A stretch of 64,000 nt of DNA from Symbiodinium natans (GCA_905221605.1 CAJNDS010002393.1:302501-366500); one strand, 5' to 3'. Positions 20,528 to 30,843 are shown, numbered from the stretch's first letter. Notes: generated from the sequence alone by a model not told the origin. Made by a program: numbers and translations.

Positions 20528-20830
20528 AAACCCTAAACCCTAAACCCTAAACCCTAAGCCCTAAACCCTAAACCCTAAACCCTAAACCCTTGCCAATCTG
20601 TTCGGAGTCCTACACTTGATGGTGCAGACAATCGGGTGCCAGAGGTCGGAGCCCTCAAGATTTCCAACCCCTATTACACCCCCCCCCCCCCCCCGCAATA
20701 AACCCCCCCCCTAGACCCTACACCCGAATGTTTAGGGTTTAGGGTTTTAGGGTTTAGGGTTTAGGGTTTAGGGTTTAGGGTTTAGGGTTTAGGGTTTAGG
20801 TTTTAGGGTTTAGGGTTTAGGGTTTAGTAA
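20528..20830. repeat. Convergent CCCTAAA and TTTAGGG arrays around an exon island
   Basis: CCCTAAA at 20528-20590 and TTTAGGG at 20729-20830, with a poly(C) run (20679-20694) and a short coding-like island between. Confidence 0.95.
20603..20680 (+). CDS. Exon candidate (DGADNRVPEVGALKISNPYY)
   Basis: Frame RSPTLDGADNRVPEVGALKI then SNPYYTP, between opposite-facing arrays. The acceptor is unclear (GGTGCAG at 20627 is possible). Confidence 0.33.
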
Positions 20831-20849
20831 GGGGAACCCCCAAACCCAG

Positions 20850-20905
20850 AAGGGGCTTTGAATTCGCAAGGTCCCAGGCGATACTCCCCGACGACCGCTG
20901 CCTTG
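20850..20905 (+). CDS. Exon candidate (FEFARSQAILPDDRCL)
   Basis: Acceptor ACCCAG, donor GTGAGA (strong), frame RGFEFARSQAILPDDRCL. Followed by another TTTAGGG array at 20942-21029. Confidence 0.42.
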
Positions 20906-21252
20906 GTGAGAAGCCAGCGGAGCAAGAGGCGAGGGTGCAACTAGGGTTAGGGTTTAGGGTTTAGGGTTTGGGGTTTAGGGTTTAGGGTTTAGGGTTTAGG
21001 GTTTAGGGTTTAGGGTTTAGGGTTTAGGGCAAGTTCGGATTTCGTGCGGTTTTTAGGGTTTCGGACGTAGGGTTCAGGCCTTTGGGTTTAGGAGTTAGGG
21101 TTTAGGGCTTAAGGTTCAGGGCTTCGGAGTTAGGGTTTGCGTCTGAAGGCTTAGGGCTCAGGGTTTACGAGTTAATTAGGGTTTAGGGTTTTTGAGGTTT
21201 GGGATGTATGGTGTAGGCTTTGTTGATTGATGGGTACCTGACCCCACGAAAG

Positions 21253-21306
21253 CACCAGATTGACAGGATCAGGCTCCAACTCCGAAACTTTCCACCTAGA
21301 CCCTAA
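21253..21306 (+). CDS. Possible terminal exon
   Basis: Acceptor GAAAG, frame HQIDRIRLQLRNFPPRP to TAA. Short; supported only by composition. Confidence 0.3.
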   Translation, partial: HQIDRIRLQLRNFPPRP

Positions 21307-21380
21307 GCCCGATTAGCCCTACCCAGCCCTTTAACTATCAAGGGATTCAGACTCGTACCCCTAAGGTTGTACGCCTAAAG

Positions 21381-21490
21381 GTTCCCCTTAATATATTCCT
21401 AATATGGCCCTTAGATTCCCTTAGGGATCCTTCAAAAGGACCCCAAAACCCAAGGGTACAACCCTTAAGGGTCCAAGGTAGAATCCCTGG
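21381..21490. repeat. Dispersed repeat R1, copy 1
   Basis: Contains ATGGCCCTTAGATTCCCTTA ... AAACCCAAGGGTACAACCCT ... GGGTCCAAGGTAGAATCCC. Same order of blocks at 44572 and 47346. Confidence 0.75.
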
Positions 21491-21912
21491 AAACTTTGCC
21501 TTCGACTTTAGAATCCGATAAGCCCGAAAAAACAGCAGCAAGAAATCCCTCGAGCTGCTAGGGCTTTGCTAAGCTTTGACCGCCCTGGCCCCCAACGACC
21601 CTGATTCCTAAACCTGAAAACCCCTACACCCTAAACCAACGCCCCTAAACCCCTAAACCCCTAAACCCCCAAACCCCCACACCAAACCCCGAAACCCCTA
21701 AACCCCTAAACCCCTAAAGCCTTAAACCCCTCAGCCCTAAACCTAAACTTATTTTCTGGGAGGTGTGCACCACTGCTCTCTGCAGGCCAGGCGGGGATCA
21801 GGCCAAGTCAATTGTTCGGTAGCGTTTGGGGATTGTAGCTTGGGGTTGTAGGGTTTAGGTCCTTTAGGTTGAGGAAGTTGCAGTCTTGCTGATTTTTGGG
21901 GTTGTGGCTTAG

Positions 21913-22396
21913 GAGGCCTCAGACGCTTGGCCAGGTGCAATTCATGTGCAACTAGTGCACTTTAAAGAAACTCATGAACATCACCAAGAATTTGATTTCC
22001 ACTGTGAGCACTCGCACTTAAAGAACATGACTGTCACCAAGAATTTTGACATGGATGGTCTGGAACAGCGCTCGCTCGGTGTAGGGCTTCGGGAAAAGGG
22101 CTCGTACACAGCTGCAGAGCTTGGCAACCCCAAGACCTAAACCCTGAAACCAAAACCCTTCAGCCTCAAGCCGGCAACTTAAGCCCGCAAGCCTCAACCC
22201 TAAATCTGCACGGCGTTCGTCCTATGGAGAAAGGGTCCACAAACAGCATGCGCTTTAGGGCTTAGGGTTTTGGGCTTTTTCACCACTCCCGAGTCAAGAA
22301 GAAGCTGCTACATTTTAGTATCCTGCTTCATGCCTGGATGCCCGTGCCAGTTGCAGCGTTCCACCACCGATCCTGCACTCGGACTACGACAAGACG
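21913..22396 (+). CDS. Two phase-matched exons, secreted-protein-like
   Basis: Exon 21913-22078 (acceptor CTTAG; EASDAWPGAIHVQLVHFKET then HEHHQEFDFHCEHSHLKNMT, VTKNFDMDGLEQ; donor GTGTAG) joins in phase 1 to exon 22319-22396 (acceptor ATTTTAG; SCFMPGCPCQLQRSTTDPAL; donor GTGCGG). His/Cys-rich, beta-strand-like sequence. Probably part of an extracellular protein with the sushi exon downstream. No family assigned. Confidence 0.5.
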
Positions 22397-22473
22397 GTGC
22401 GGAGGGGGGCAGCGGGGTCGAATGTTGTGCTGTCTGCCATCGCCCGCCCGCAATAAAATTCTCCGGCATATAG

Positions 22474-22692
22474 TTGCATAAGTACATGATGCACAACATT
22501 GCAAAACTGCAGAACTACGTAATTGCATACTTGAGGCTATTCCCACTGCCACAGAACTTGCATGGTTGCTACCACTGTATGATTGTTCAGCAAAAGCAAC
22601 GCAGAAGAATGCGCTTGTTAAGCACGGCTCGGTCAACATCTCTTGCGGCGCCATCCTTGCAAGAAGGATACCCCAAGCTCATGTCCCACTGA
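22474..22692 (+). other. Unassigned open frame
   Basis: 72-codon open stretch (HGCYHCMIVQQKQRRRMRLL) overlapping the region opposite the minus-strand exon at 22705. Could be intronic. Confidence 0.2.
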
Positions 22693-22704
22693 GCAGGCCG
22701 GTAC

Positions 22705-22888
22705 TCTACTATTTGCATAAGAACCACCCAATAGCTCGAGAATAAACCCCAAATTTACGTCATCATGAAGAATACTTCTTTCATGCTTTGGGTGTTCTTT
22801 AGCCAATAGTAGGACTTGCGCAGGCAGGATTGAAAGGGCTTCCGAAAACACCTCTGCTGCTCGCTGGAAGGTTGCTGGTTGCTCATTC
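22705..22888 (-). CDS. Minus-strand exon, helical unknown protein
   Basis: On the minus strand: acceptor TTGAAG, donor GTACCG, 61 codons including FQRAAEVFSEALSILPAQVL then LLAKEHPKHERSILHDDVNL and GFILELLGG. The amphipathic helices read like TPR/HEAT-type proteins. A plus-strand frame over the same DNA (FKMAAAQALQQLTNKGSRVN) is a rival. Confidence 0.4.
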
Positions 22889-22989
22889 CTTCAAAATGGC
22901 AGCTGCCCAAGCCCTGCAGCAATTAACTAACAAGGGGTCCCGTGTGAATTGCAATCTGTTGGGGCTGGTTCTGGCGGTTTGTCTCATAT

Positions 22990-23050
22990 CTTGGGACGGT
23001 CCTCCTAACAGTCCTTAATCTGGATAAAATTACAAGGGGGAACATCCCAA
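22990..23050. repeat. Fold-back element FB1, copy B (deleted)
   Basis: TTGGGACGGTCCTCCTAACA then GTCCTTAAT on the left, ACAAGGGGGAACATCCCAA on the right. Internal part shortened. Confidence 0.65.
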
Positions 23051-23060
23051 CTTTGTTTAG

Positions 23061-23150
23061 CCACCTCGATGTCCACCGAGATCGCACCTGCCGCGCCATC
23101 TGCGACGAGGGCTACGCCCGATCTGGAGAGTACAAATGCGTTGCCTCCAG
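23061..23150 (+). CDS. Sushi/CCP-like exon
   Basis: Acceptor GTTTAG, frame HLDVHRDRTCRAICDEGYAR then SGEYKCVAS, donor GTCCGC after AG. The pattern C-x3-C-x3-GY-x3-G-x3-C is that of the sushi (complement control) module, an extracellular disulfide-bonded domain. A second open frame exists (STEIAPAAPSATRATPDLES) but lacks a motif. It starts directly after fold-back copy B. Confidence 0.5.
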
Positions 23151-23272
23151 GTCCGCGTGAGAGGCTTCAAGGTTCCCTAGGTGAGAAGCCCCCTTTTTTG
23201 GGGTTCCTGGTATATGGTAGGGTACACCAAGACGGGCCCCTGATTTTAGCGCTGCGCGACGGGTCTGCGCAG

Positions 23273-23571
23273 AGGTGCTTGAAATAAGGAGAAGGAGGGT
23301 GGGAAGGTGGGCCAGTGCAAACTCGAGGCCTCAGCGGATTAGAGAATGGTCCATGGTCAGCTTTTTCTGGGTTATGAGGATATGGACATCCCGATATTGT
23401 GATAACCCCAGCTTCACCACAAAGCAGAGAGCAGATACGACTTCGAGGTACACATGTGGCTGCTTTACCTCGGATCAGACATATCCAGAGTTATTCACGA
23501 GCTACGCTCGTGGCAAGTTCCATCACATGACCATACGACTGAGACTGGGCGAAAAAGCTGGCGGATTGTGA
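23273..23571 (+). CDS. Exon with stop, unknown protein
   Basis: Acceptor GCGCAG, open to TGA at 23569-23571: IRRRRVGRWASANSRPQRIR ... RYTCGCFTSDQTYPELFTSY ... KFHHMTIRLRLGEKAGGL. Arginine-rich start. No match recognised. Confidence 0.42.
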
Positions 23572-23623
23572 TGCTGGCCTCTTTTTCAGATTGGGCCAGT
23601 GGTTCATAGCTTCATGAGCTCAG

Positions 23624-24078
23624 GTGCTACTTCACTTTAACACCCAGCCGCCTCAAGAACTCATTCTTTCCGCCGCGGCATCAGCCAGGTATGTGCAGAC
23701 GCCGATTTGTCTCCCCTTGGGCGATGCCGCCTATGCGGGGGCACTTAAAGAGGGGGCTTCGGCTTCGAGCTATCCAAACCTCAAGACCTTATATAATCTA
23801 TTGCTAGTCTTCCCCCCGCCCCCAGTCCCCCCCCCCCCCCCCCCCCGCACCCCCCGATACGTTTGTGGCCTTAGTATACCATCGCTGCTATAGTTGGCTC
23901 AACCACGCGGGTTCAGGCTCGGAACGGAAGTTGTATCCTGCGGTAGTTGGTTGACAGCTACATCTGTCGAACCCACAGGCTCATGAAATCTGCAGCTGCC
24001 ACAGTTACAATTCCGACCGAGGGATTGGATCTGGAAGCCAAGATCTGTCATGATCTTTCAGCTTATTTCGGGCTTAGG
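23624..24078 (+). CDS. Two phase-matched exons, unknown protein
   Basis: Exon 23624-23688 (acceptor GCTCAG; VLLHFNTQPPQELILSAAAS; consensus donor AG|GTATGT) joins in phase 2 to exon 23979-24078 (acceptor CCACAG; LMKSAAATVTIPTEGLDLEA then KICHDLSAYF; donor GTTTCG). The intron contains a poly(C) run (23825-23846). Good splice context; function unknown. Confidence 0.52.
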
Positions 24079-24334
24079 GTTTCGGGGTTTAGGAGTTGAG
24101 GGGTTTAGGGTTCAGGGCTTGGGGTTCAGGGTTTTGGGGCTCCAGGTCAAAGAGGTGCTCTTCTCCTACGTCACACTGGCAGGCACGCGCGGACGCTTGA
24201 CAGGAAGCTCATGTGCGGAATCCAGGGCTCGTGACCCTAAACCCTAAACCCTAGACCCTAGACCCTAAACCCTAAACCCTAAACCTCTTGACACCAAGGC
24301 CGATTTGAAGTGCCCTGAATCTGGAGCTCGATAG

Positions 24335-24486
24335 GCATCGACCTCGATGCTGTTGTCAACCTGACCTGGTGGTATGGGTCTATCTCCCCATCGCTGCCCC
24401 GTCCTGAGACTTCGTCACGGTCGGAAGGACGGAGTTCGGGTAGCAATCATGGGCATTCCCGGAAAGGAGCTGCGGCTGTATCTTAA
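24335..24486 (+). CDS. Terminal exon candidate
   Basis: Acceptor CGATAG, frame IDLDAVVNLTWWYGSISPSL then PRPETSSRSEGRSSGSNHGH to TAA at 24484-24486. Confidence 0.38.
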
Positions 24487-25136
24487 AAGCTGTGGTCATC
24501 AACCCGGAACCCTAAACCCTATAGTACCATTTTTTGCAACTCCATGGCATCCTACCTGCACAAGGCCGCCACAGATCCTACAGTTCTGAGAGGGCGATTG
24601 TCGTCCCAAACCGTAGATTCCTGAACCCGTGTTCCTGCAGAAGAGCCCCATTCAGAGCGGTTTAGGAAAACGGGTTTAGGGTTTAGGGTTTGCTTGTGTG
24701 TGCAGGCAGTTGCGGGCATTGCGCGGCTACAGCCGCAGTTAAAACCCCAAACCCAAACTGCCATCGATTCATTCTCCTGTCTTTGAGGCAGCAGGTCTTG
24801 GCAAGCAGTTTGGTTCCGAGACCGGGCTTCCAGGCGCTGTCTCTGCAATTCGGATGTTTTTTGTTGGGCTAGGGTTGACCGATCGTTCGGATGGTGCTTC
24901 TACTTTCTGTTGCACCTCAAGGTCTCCACTTGTGCTGGGTTTCTGTACATTCCCCGGGGATCTGCGCCCCTGTGTGATTGCTGAGCTGTCTGGGGTATGA
25001 GGTTCTTCTTCTTTCTAACTACTTCCTCATGGTTTTGGGTCTTGTTGAGCACATCCACAGCACTCGTGCTGCGCAGCGCATGAGAGGATTTCATTCTGTA
25101 CTCCTTTTGCAGACCTTGATTCATTAGAAGCACTAG
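24487..25136. other. No clear gene
   Basis: A short TTTAGGG run (24674-24694) and overlapping small open frames on both strands (for example 24900-25133 minus). Nothing convincing. Confidence 0.5.
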
Positions 25137-25367
25137 TTATGCCCACGCAGCTATCACACTGAACGCCACAAGCGCTACACTTGGTGGAAGCAGGTCAAAC
25201 GCATCTGTGTGCGCACAATAGATGACATGGCGAAAAGATGTGATCGTTCATTGGAATACTACAATTCGGCTGGCTGCTTCCTCGACGGGCCACTTCAAAG
25301 AGTGCATAACTGGAGGCTGACAGCAATCCTCAAAGCATCGCCCAAGAGAAAGCACCCTAGCGCCTAA
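25137..25367 (+). CDS. Long terminal exon, basic unknown protein
   Basis: Open for 74+ codons to TAA at 25365-25367: SYHTERHKRYTWWKQVKRIC then VRTIDDMAKRCDRSLEYYNS, AGCFLDGPLQRVHNWRLTAI, LKASPKRKHPSA. Composition is clearly coding and the other frames are broken. Acceptor is CACTAG (25134-25136) or CACGCAG (25150). Confidence 0.55.
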   Translation, partial: LCPRSYHTERHKRYTWWKQVKRICVRTIDDMAKRCDRSLEYYNSAGCFLDGPLQRVHNWRLTAILKASPKRKHPSA

Positions 25368-25797
25368 GACCCCAAACCCCAAAGCCGTCTCCCTAAGCCC
25401 CAAACTCCAAACCCTACACCCTAAACCAGAAACCCTAAACCCTAAACCCCAGCGCCCAAGTGACTGCCTCTCGAAGCCCCCTTCAAGCCTTCACTAGCCG
25501 CGAGGTCCTCCCTGAGCAGGCAGGTTATGGGCTGGGTTCGTGACGGCTAAAGGCTTGTTTAGGTTTTAGGGCTTAGGGTTTAGGATCTTCTGAGAGGGCT
25601 GACGAGTTTTCCAGCTTGTCTTAATCGGCGTTTTGGGGCGTTCGGGGCCTCAGGGTTTCGGGAGTTCAGCCTCAGTTGGGCATGCCTTGGGGCAGGTCGT
25701 CGAGCTGGGAGTTTGTTTTGACAGCAGTTGCGGGCTCCACCATAAACCCTCAACCCTAAACCCTAACCCCAAACCCCAAACCTCGTGCAGCCCCCAG

Positions 25798-25916
25798 TGC
25801 CTATGCTTCCGAGGCTTCCCACGGTTCCTTCCGGTACCTCTTTCTTCATCGGACCCCTCCCTACGAACCTACAACCCCGCCCATAGACACTCAAACTGGC
25901 CCTGCTTGTGACATGG
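25798..25916 (+). CDS. Exon, unknown protein
   Basis: Acceptor CCCCAG, frame AYASEASHGSFRYLFLHRTP then PYEPTTPPIDTQTGPACDM, donor GTACCT. Next bases are a poly(G) run (25928-25946). Confidence 0.45.
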
Positions 25917-26565
25917 GTACCTGGGGGCGGGGGGGGGGGGGGGGGGTTAGGGTTTTTAAGGGTTTAGGGTTTAGGGTTTAGAGTTGAGGGTATTTCCGAA
26001 AATCCAACGTGCAGTCTTGAATCCAGCCTTCGCAGGTAACTTTACAACCATGGCGAGAAGTAGCTCCTGCCCCAGCAAGTGTCTGAACGATTGAATCCAG
26101 GGCTGATGTGTTGTGACTGTGGTCGACTCCTTTCATCAAACCCTAAACCCTAGACCCCAAACCTTTGTTCCCATGCACTGAGTTTAAAGGCTCCTGGATA
26201 CAAGCAGTCAGTCAGGGCCCGGGTTTTCGCGGTTTTGAACTTTTTGGGCTTGAGGGGTTGCTTGAGGGCTTAGGGAAGCTATCGGTTTATGCTGGGTTTA
26301 TGTATAAGCCGGCGCCGGTCAGTTCAGCGATTGGTAACTAAAGGCTCGTATGTGGCTTGCTCTATGTGGTCTTTGCCATGGAACTTCATGCTAAACCCAA
26401 GCTACCCCGATACTAACCCCCCCCGCCCTCAAACCTACTGAGACACTAAACCCCAAAGCCGAGTTGAACCGGAGTCTAAGACCCTGAATTGAGCCCAACA
26501 CCTCAACCCAAGATTTCTCAACCCAGTCCCTGAACCATAAACAAAGCCCTGCAGTACCAGCTCAG

Positions 26566-26650
26566 GCGTGGCCCATGGAAACACCGCGACGTCTTGCAGA
26601 AAGGAGTTCGACCGGCCGCCGCCCTGTGATCGGGATTCTGGAAGAAAGTA
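26566..26650 (+). CDS. Exon candidate (CRKEFDRPPPCDRDSGRK)
   Basis: After GCTCAG. The best of three open frames reads GVAHGNTATSCRKEFDRPPP then CDRDSGRK to TAG. Weak. Confidence 0.25.
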
Positions 26651-26988
26651 GGGTTTTGGTTTATTTGGGTTTATGGGTGTATAGTCCGAATAGGGTTTAG
26701 GGTCGTGAGAATGAAACGTTCAGGGGTTAGCCTTTCGTGTGTGTGTGTGTGTGTGTTTTCTCTAGCCAGGGGGTTTTGGGGAACGGTTTGGCGCAGGGCT
26801 CAAGGGTTTAGAGGTTCAGGGTTAAGAGGGTTTAGCGCCCTGAGACGAAATCCTGTAAAGCTTGTAAGCCCAACACAGACCATGTTCATGGGCCCTACTA
26901 CACGGTTAGAAGCATTCTGGTTAGCATCCAAGTAGTTTCTTTTCCTTTACGACTGCAGTCTTCTGGCTTCGAGCTTGCCTTGCCTTGC

Positions 26989-27117
26989 CTTACTGGTGGT
27001 TAGTAGGGAATAAGGGAATATGTTGTATTGAATTTATGTATGGGTTATATTCCCATATTTCCTAAAACCCTCTCGAATCTCATTGTATTCCCATATTCCC
27101 TTGTCACCACCAGTAAG
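26989..27117. repeat. Fold-back element FB5
   Basis: CTTACTGGTGGTTAGTAGGG (26989-27008) and GGGAATATG against CATATTCCC and CTTGTCACCACCAGTAAG (27100-27117), with an AT-rich loop. Confidence 0.75.
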
Positions 27118-27360
27118 TTGCAAGAGTGTCCGATCCTCGCCAAGCCATTCCAAGAGACATAGCCGGTCTGCGGGCCAACGTGGTCGGGTTAAAACCCTAA
27201 ATCCCTAAACCCAACATATCCTAAACCCTGAACCCCAAACCCTAAAACAAAAGACTATCCGAAACCCTGAAACTTAAAGCCCTGAACCCAAGATATCCTA
27301 AACCATAACAACTTAAAGCCTTATGCCCAGCCCTTCAGGCCCTTAACCCTAAACCACTGT

Positions 27361-27633
27361 TTGGCTCGCCCGCTGCCTTGGGATGGAGGGATGAGTGGGA
27401 GCCAGATTCTAGATGACCGACTGCTAAGCTCACATGTGGCCGACAACCTGGAGATGATGTTCAGCGTATCTTACGACGCAGAGCAGTTATGCAAGACACT
27501 TGTGAGCATGCTGCAATCTTCCAGTGACCTCCATCTCGTCGCGCGTAGCGTCATACTGCGCGGTTGGCATGTCACGTTGCCGGCTCGTATCTGGAAACGC
27601 TTTAGAGGTCATCACACAGCCCTAGGCCCCTAG
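27361..27633 (+). CDS. Exon, unknown protein of membrane-protein gene
   Basis: Open 90 codons: GMSGSQILDDRLLSSHVADN then LEMMFSVSYDAEQLCKTL, with an internal donor GTGAGC, then VSMLQSSSDLHLVARSVILR. Soluble, mixed-charge sequence upstream of two membrane exons. Confidence 0.42.
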   Translation: MARPLPWDGGMSGSQILDDRLLSSHVADNLEMMFSVSYDAEQLCKTLVSMLQSSSDLHLVARSVILRGWHVTLPARIWKRFRGHHTALGP

Positions 27634-27960
27634 GCATTCAAGCGCCCAATAATCAGGACCTTGGGACCCCAGAAGTCTGTATTTTATTACCTTGGTCCTG
27701 AAAAAGGGGCCCTGCTTCAGGCCCTATACTTGGAAGTCTACTCAGAGGTTCATGGAGCTTAAGGGTTTAGGGCCATGGGTAGTTCTAAGAAGGCCTGTCA
27801 AAATCCAAAACAAGGTTTTAACTGTGGTGAACTCTAGGCTTTAGGGTTTAGGGTCCACCCAAGAATATTCAAGTGATGCTTTTGTCTTTTGGCCTTCTGT
27901 TTGGCCCTAGATTAAGTCTTTTGCTTCCTTCTGCATGGGTAGAGAACAAGCACCACACAG

Positions 27961-28127
27961 GCTGGATAGCAAGCGAAGTGCCTGGGTCAATCTGGGAGTT
28001 GTCGCAGCTTTGTTCACCACACTGCTCTGGACGTCCATCGTCGAACCCTTCCAAATCTGCGATGCTGATGACTGGCTAGCAAGCCACAGGGAGACTGCCA
28101 AGGAGGTGGCACTATCCCTACATGCTG
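27961..28127 (+). CDS. Transmembrane exon
   Basis: Acceptor CACACAG, frame LDSKRSAWVNLGVVAALFTT then LLWTSIVEPFQICDADDWLA, SHRETAKEVALSLHA, donor GTATCC. One hydrophobic span (VNLGVVAALFTTLLWTSIV) followed by an acidic helical region. A 130-codon minus-strand frame (27907-28299) overlaps but lacks such structure. Confidence 0.52.
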
Positions 28128-28497
28128 GTATCCAAACATTAGGCTCCCTCCACCCCCAATACCACAGATGATCTCTAGGACAGGGACCCCGCACAAAGGG
28201 ACCCCTCCAGTGTCGAAAGCTCCAACATCGTTGCAGTACAGATCCTTTACTGGCGTTCCCACAGAAGCTTATTTGAACTGAAGTAGCCCCAAGCCCCAAA
28301 TAACAGGTCTTGACGGCATTGATCCGATGTCGCTACTTGAACAAAAACAGCCCAAACCACTTGGATCCCTGATTAAATTAGGGTTATATAGGGTTTTCTA
28401 ACTATATCAGGGTTATAATGAGAGACTATACAGGGGTGTCCTTAGGGGGACATACATGATTTAACCAGGGGCTCCTATGCCCTAAAGAAACCCCCAG

Positions 28498-28626
28498 GTG
28501 TTGACGGTATTACTCTACATTGGCATCGCGTTTGGGCTTGTGGCGGTGGTTCTGGTGGTCCAGCAGCTGGTGCACTCCATTCAATATGAGCCCCTGACCA
28601 AATTGCGGCAATATTCAGATCTTTAA
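28498..28626 (+). CDS. Terminal transmembrane exon
   Basis: Acceptor CCCCCAG, frame VLTVLLYIGIAFGLVAVVLV then VQQLVHSIQYEPLTKLRQYS and TAA at 28624-28626. A single long membrane helix and short polar tail. With 27961-28127 it suggests a multi-span membrane protein ending here. Phase between the two does not match directly, so another exon is likely. Confidence 0.55.
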   Translation: MLTVLLYIGIAFGLVAVVLVVQQLVHSIQYEPLTKLRQYSDL

Positions 28627-29014
28627 AATTGGGCGGTTGAGGGTGCAGACTCCAGAGTAGTAAGATCTTAATGAGCGTGTCTTTTTTTCAGTCATAATGT
28701 AGTCCAGGGCTCATACATGCTTCGGCAAGGCTGTGTCGCGTATGTATGAGTGCCCCTGTTGGGCCTGCGTCATCCCCTCAAGAGTGGGGGGGGGTTCTCA
28801 AAAAGGGGGTACCCTAGGGACCCCACGAGGTATAGAGGGATTCTATATGGATTATGGGGGTCCTTGTTAGGGATCACATAAGAACTATTTTGATAAAATT
28901 CCAAGGGATTGGTGCTTGGGGTTTGCGGCTAGGGCGTAGGATGTAAAGATGTCCCGAGCGGGAGCTTCCACACAATGCTGTCCCACACAAGCAAGGCACG
29001 GTTTTCCCATATAC

Positions 29015-29152
29015 ATTCATCACGTCTACAATTAATGGGTTGTTAGACGTTATTTGATGGAGTTGTTTTCTTTTTTGGTGCTGGAGCACCTCTTCTGAGC
29101 TCTGCAGATCGTCCGGCTTGCTGGCTAAATAACAATGCTCCCATTCCTTTTT
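29015..29152 (-). CDS. Minus-strand exon, unknown protein
   Basis: On the minus strand: acceptor CACCTGCAG, donor GTATAT, 46 in-frame codons KKEWEHCYLASKPDDLQSSE then EVLQHQKRKQLHQITSNNPL, IVDVMN. Strong splice signals and coding-like composition in a region where the plus strand is silent. The frame stays open on both sides (28874-29194). Confidence 0.48.
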
Positions 29153-29181
29153 CTGCAGGTGCATGTTGTTGGCATCTTTGC

Positions 29182-29565
29182 TTGGTGCCCACAACCCTAA
29201 ACCCTGACCCCTACAGAATCGAGGTGCATTCTGCTGATGACTTCCTGTGGTTCGTGATGCTCAACCGCGATCTCCTCACAGACACATGTGCTGTGCTATG
29301 CCTGGTGTGCACAGGTGCATGCGTCCCCACTGCGGCTGTGGTTACCCTGAAAGAGCCAGAGGTCTCAATTTGTTTTTTTTCCACAAGTGCCTGCTTCGTA
29401 TGTGTCTTTCTGCTGTGGCTTCGTTCCTTATGCTGCAGCATTTTCCATCATGCTGGCATGACGAGCAAGAGCAGAGAGGTCTTGATCAAACTCGTGAAGA
29501 CGGTGTACAGCAACACTTCTCTCTCAGACGCTGGTTCGCATGGACTGGGGGTGTCCATGATGTAA
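29182..29565 (+). CDS. Open frame, likely one or two exons
   Basis: 127 codons: RIEVHSADDFLWFVMLNRDL then LTDTCAVLCL, a cysteine/hydrophobic stretch (CFVCVFLLWLRSLCC) and TSKSREVLIKLVKTVYSNTS. GTGTGC...TGCAG signals inside suggest an intron between about 29308 and 29438. Confidence 0.4.
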   Translation: MVPTTLNPDPYRIEVHSADDFLWFVMLNRDLLTDTCAVLCLVCTGACVPTAAVVTLKEPEVSICFFSTSACFVCVFLLWLRSLCCSIFHHAGMTSKSREVLIKLVKTVYSNTSLSDAGSHGLGVSMM

Positions 29566-29829
29566 GGTCCTTTCCTTGGGGTTTCCTAACGATCCTCGAG
29601 AAGGCTTATAAACAAGGATAATCGTATATGGTAATGTTTAATGAAGGACCCCTAAACCCTAAACTCCCTAAACCCAAATGTCCTGCAATGCCCTGCTTCT
29701 GCTCCTGGCCTGCAAGAATCGATCTGAGGATTCGTCGGCACATGGGCACCGCTCTTCGACAATGGCAGTATACTTGTGACTCCCTGAAAAGAACCACCCC
29801 CCCCCCCACCTAATGTGGGTTTTTCCCAG

Positions 29830-30208
29830 TGTTGAGGGGGTGAAGAAGCCAATTAGCCCCATATTGGCTGACGACGTCGATGAGACATCTTTTCATAAAG
29901 ACGATGGCCCAGTTCTGGGGAGGAGGAACTTCCTGCACTACCTGCAAGATGGTCGCGCTTTGGTGTTTCACCCGGGACACGACTGTGAGAACGCGCTTCG
30001 GAACGACGAAAAGTCAATGGCAGGCAGTTCCAAGTTGAAGCTGAGTGTGATGTTCGCAAGCACATTTCAAGCCATGAAGTCCTCAAGCTTTGCAAGACAC
30101 CTTCGTGATTGGCACTTTTTCGCAGATGCGTTTGCAACGAGTTCTTCCGGGGTCTTGTCATCACCGCTGTGGAACCCAGACCCCCTTATCATGGATCCAA
30201 CACAATAA
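29830..30208 (+). CDS. Long exon with stop, unknown protein
   Basis: Acceptor TCCCAG, 125 codons open to TAA: VEGVKKPISPILADDVDETS, FHKDDGPVLGRRNFLHYLQD, GRALVFHPGHDCENALRNDE, then HLRDWHFFADAFATSS. Coding-like composition. Family unknown. Confidence 0.48.
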
Positions 30209-30585
30209 CCGTTACAACATTGAGGACTATCCGGGCATTGTTGGGGGCTTCCATTTTGTGGATGCTTAAACCCTAAACCCTACACCCTGAAACCTAAACC
30301 TTACACCTAAACCCCCAACCCTAAACCTTAAAGCCTTATATGATCCCTAAAATCCTTATATAGTATTCCGTACATAGGGTTACAGAACCTCCTGTGGCTC
30401 CAGTTCTGAGGCAACGGCTCTGCATCCATCTCGCGATACCTACGGGGCAGTATGGCCTGCACCACAGAACACCGGGGCTCACGGTTTTAAAGGCAGCCCT
30501 AAACCCGAAACCCTAACCCTAGATGACTCAGTTCCCGCGTATTGCTGCGCGGCGTGGACACGTGTGGTCTAGTTACAGTTTAAGG

Positions 30586-30678
30586 TTGGGATGTTCCCCC
30601 TTATACGAACAGCCGTCAGTTCGGATATTTAGTACCCCCTTACGGGCGGTTACAAGTAGTGCAAGGGTGAACATCCCA
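30586..30678. repeat. Fold-back element FB1, copy C
   Basis: TTGGGATGTTCCCCCTTATA at the left tip, AAGGGTGAACATCCCA at the right tip. Inner arms are more diverged than in copies D and F. Confidence 0.75.
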
Positions 30679-30763
30679 TGTTCATGGCTTTGGGGTGGCT
30701 AGTTCCGGGTTTTACAGGGCTTAGAGTCTAGTGTACAGGTTTATGGGTCTGAGGCTTGACCAC

Positions 30764-30843
30764 AAGGATCCATGTATACCCATATAGTAGATACTTAGCC
30801 CCTTTAAGGCCCAAGTATATACTACAGAGGTACATGGATCCTT
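30764..30843. repeat. Fold-back element FB6
   Basis: AAGGATCCATGTATACC...AGTAGATACTTAG against AAGTATATACT...GGTACATGGATCCTT: 80 bp with 30 bp arms. Confidence 0.75.
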
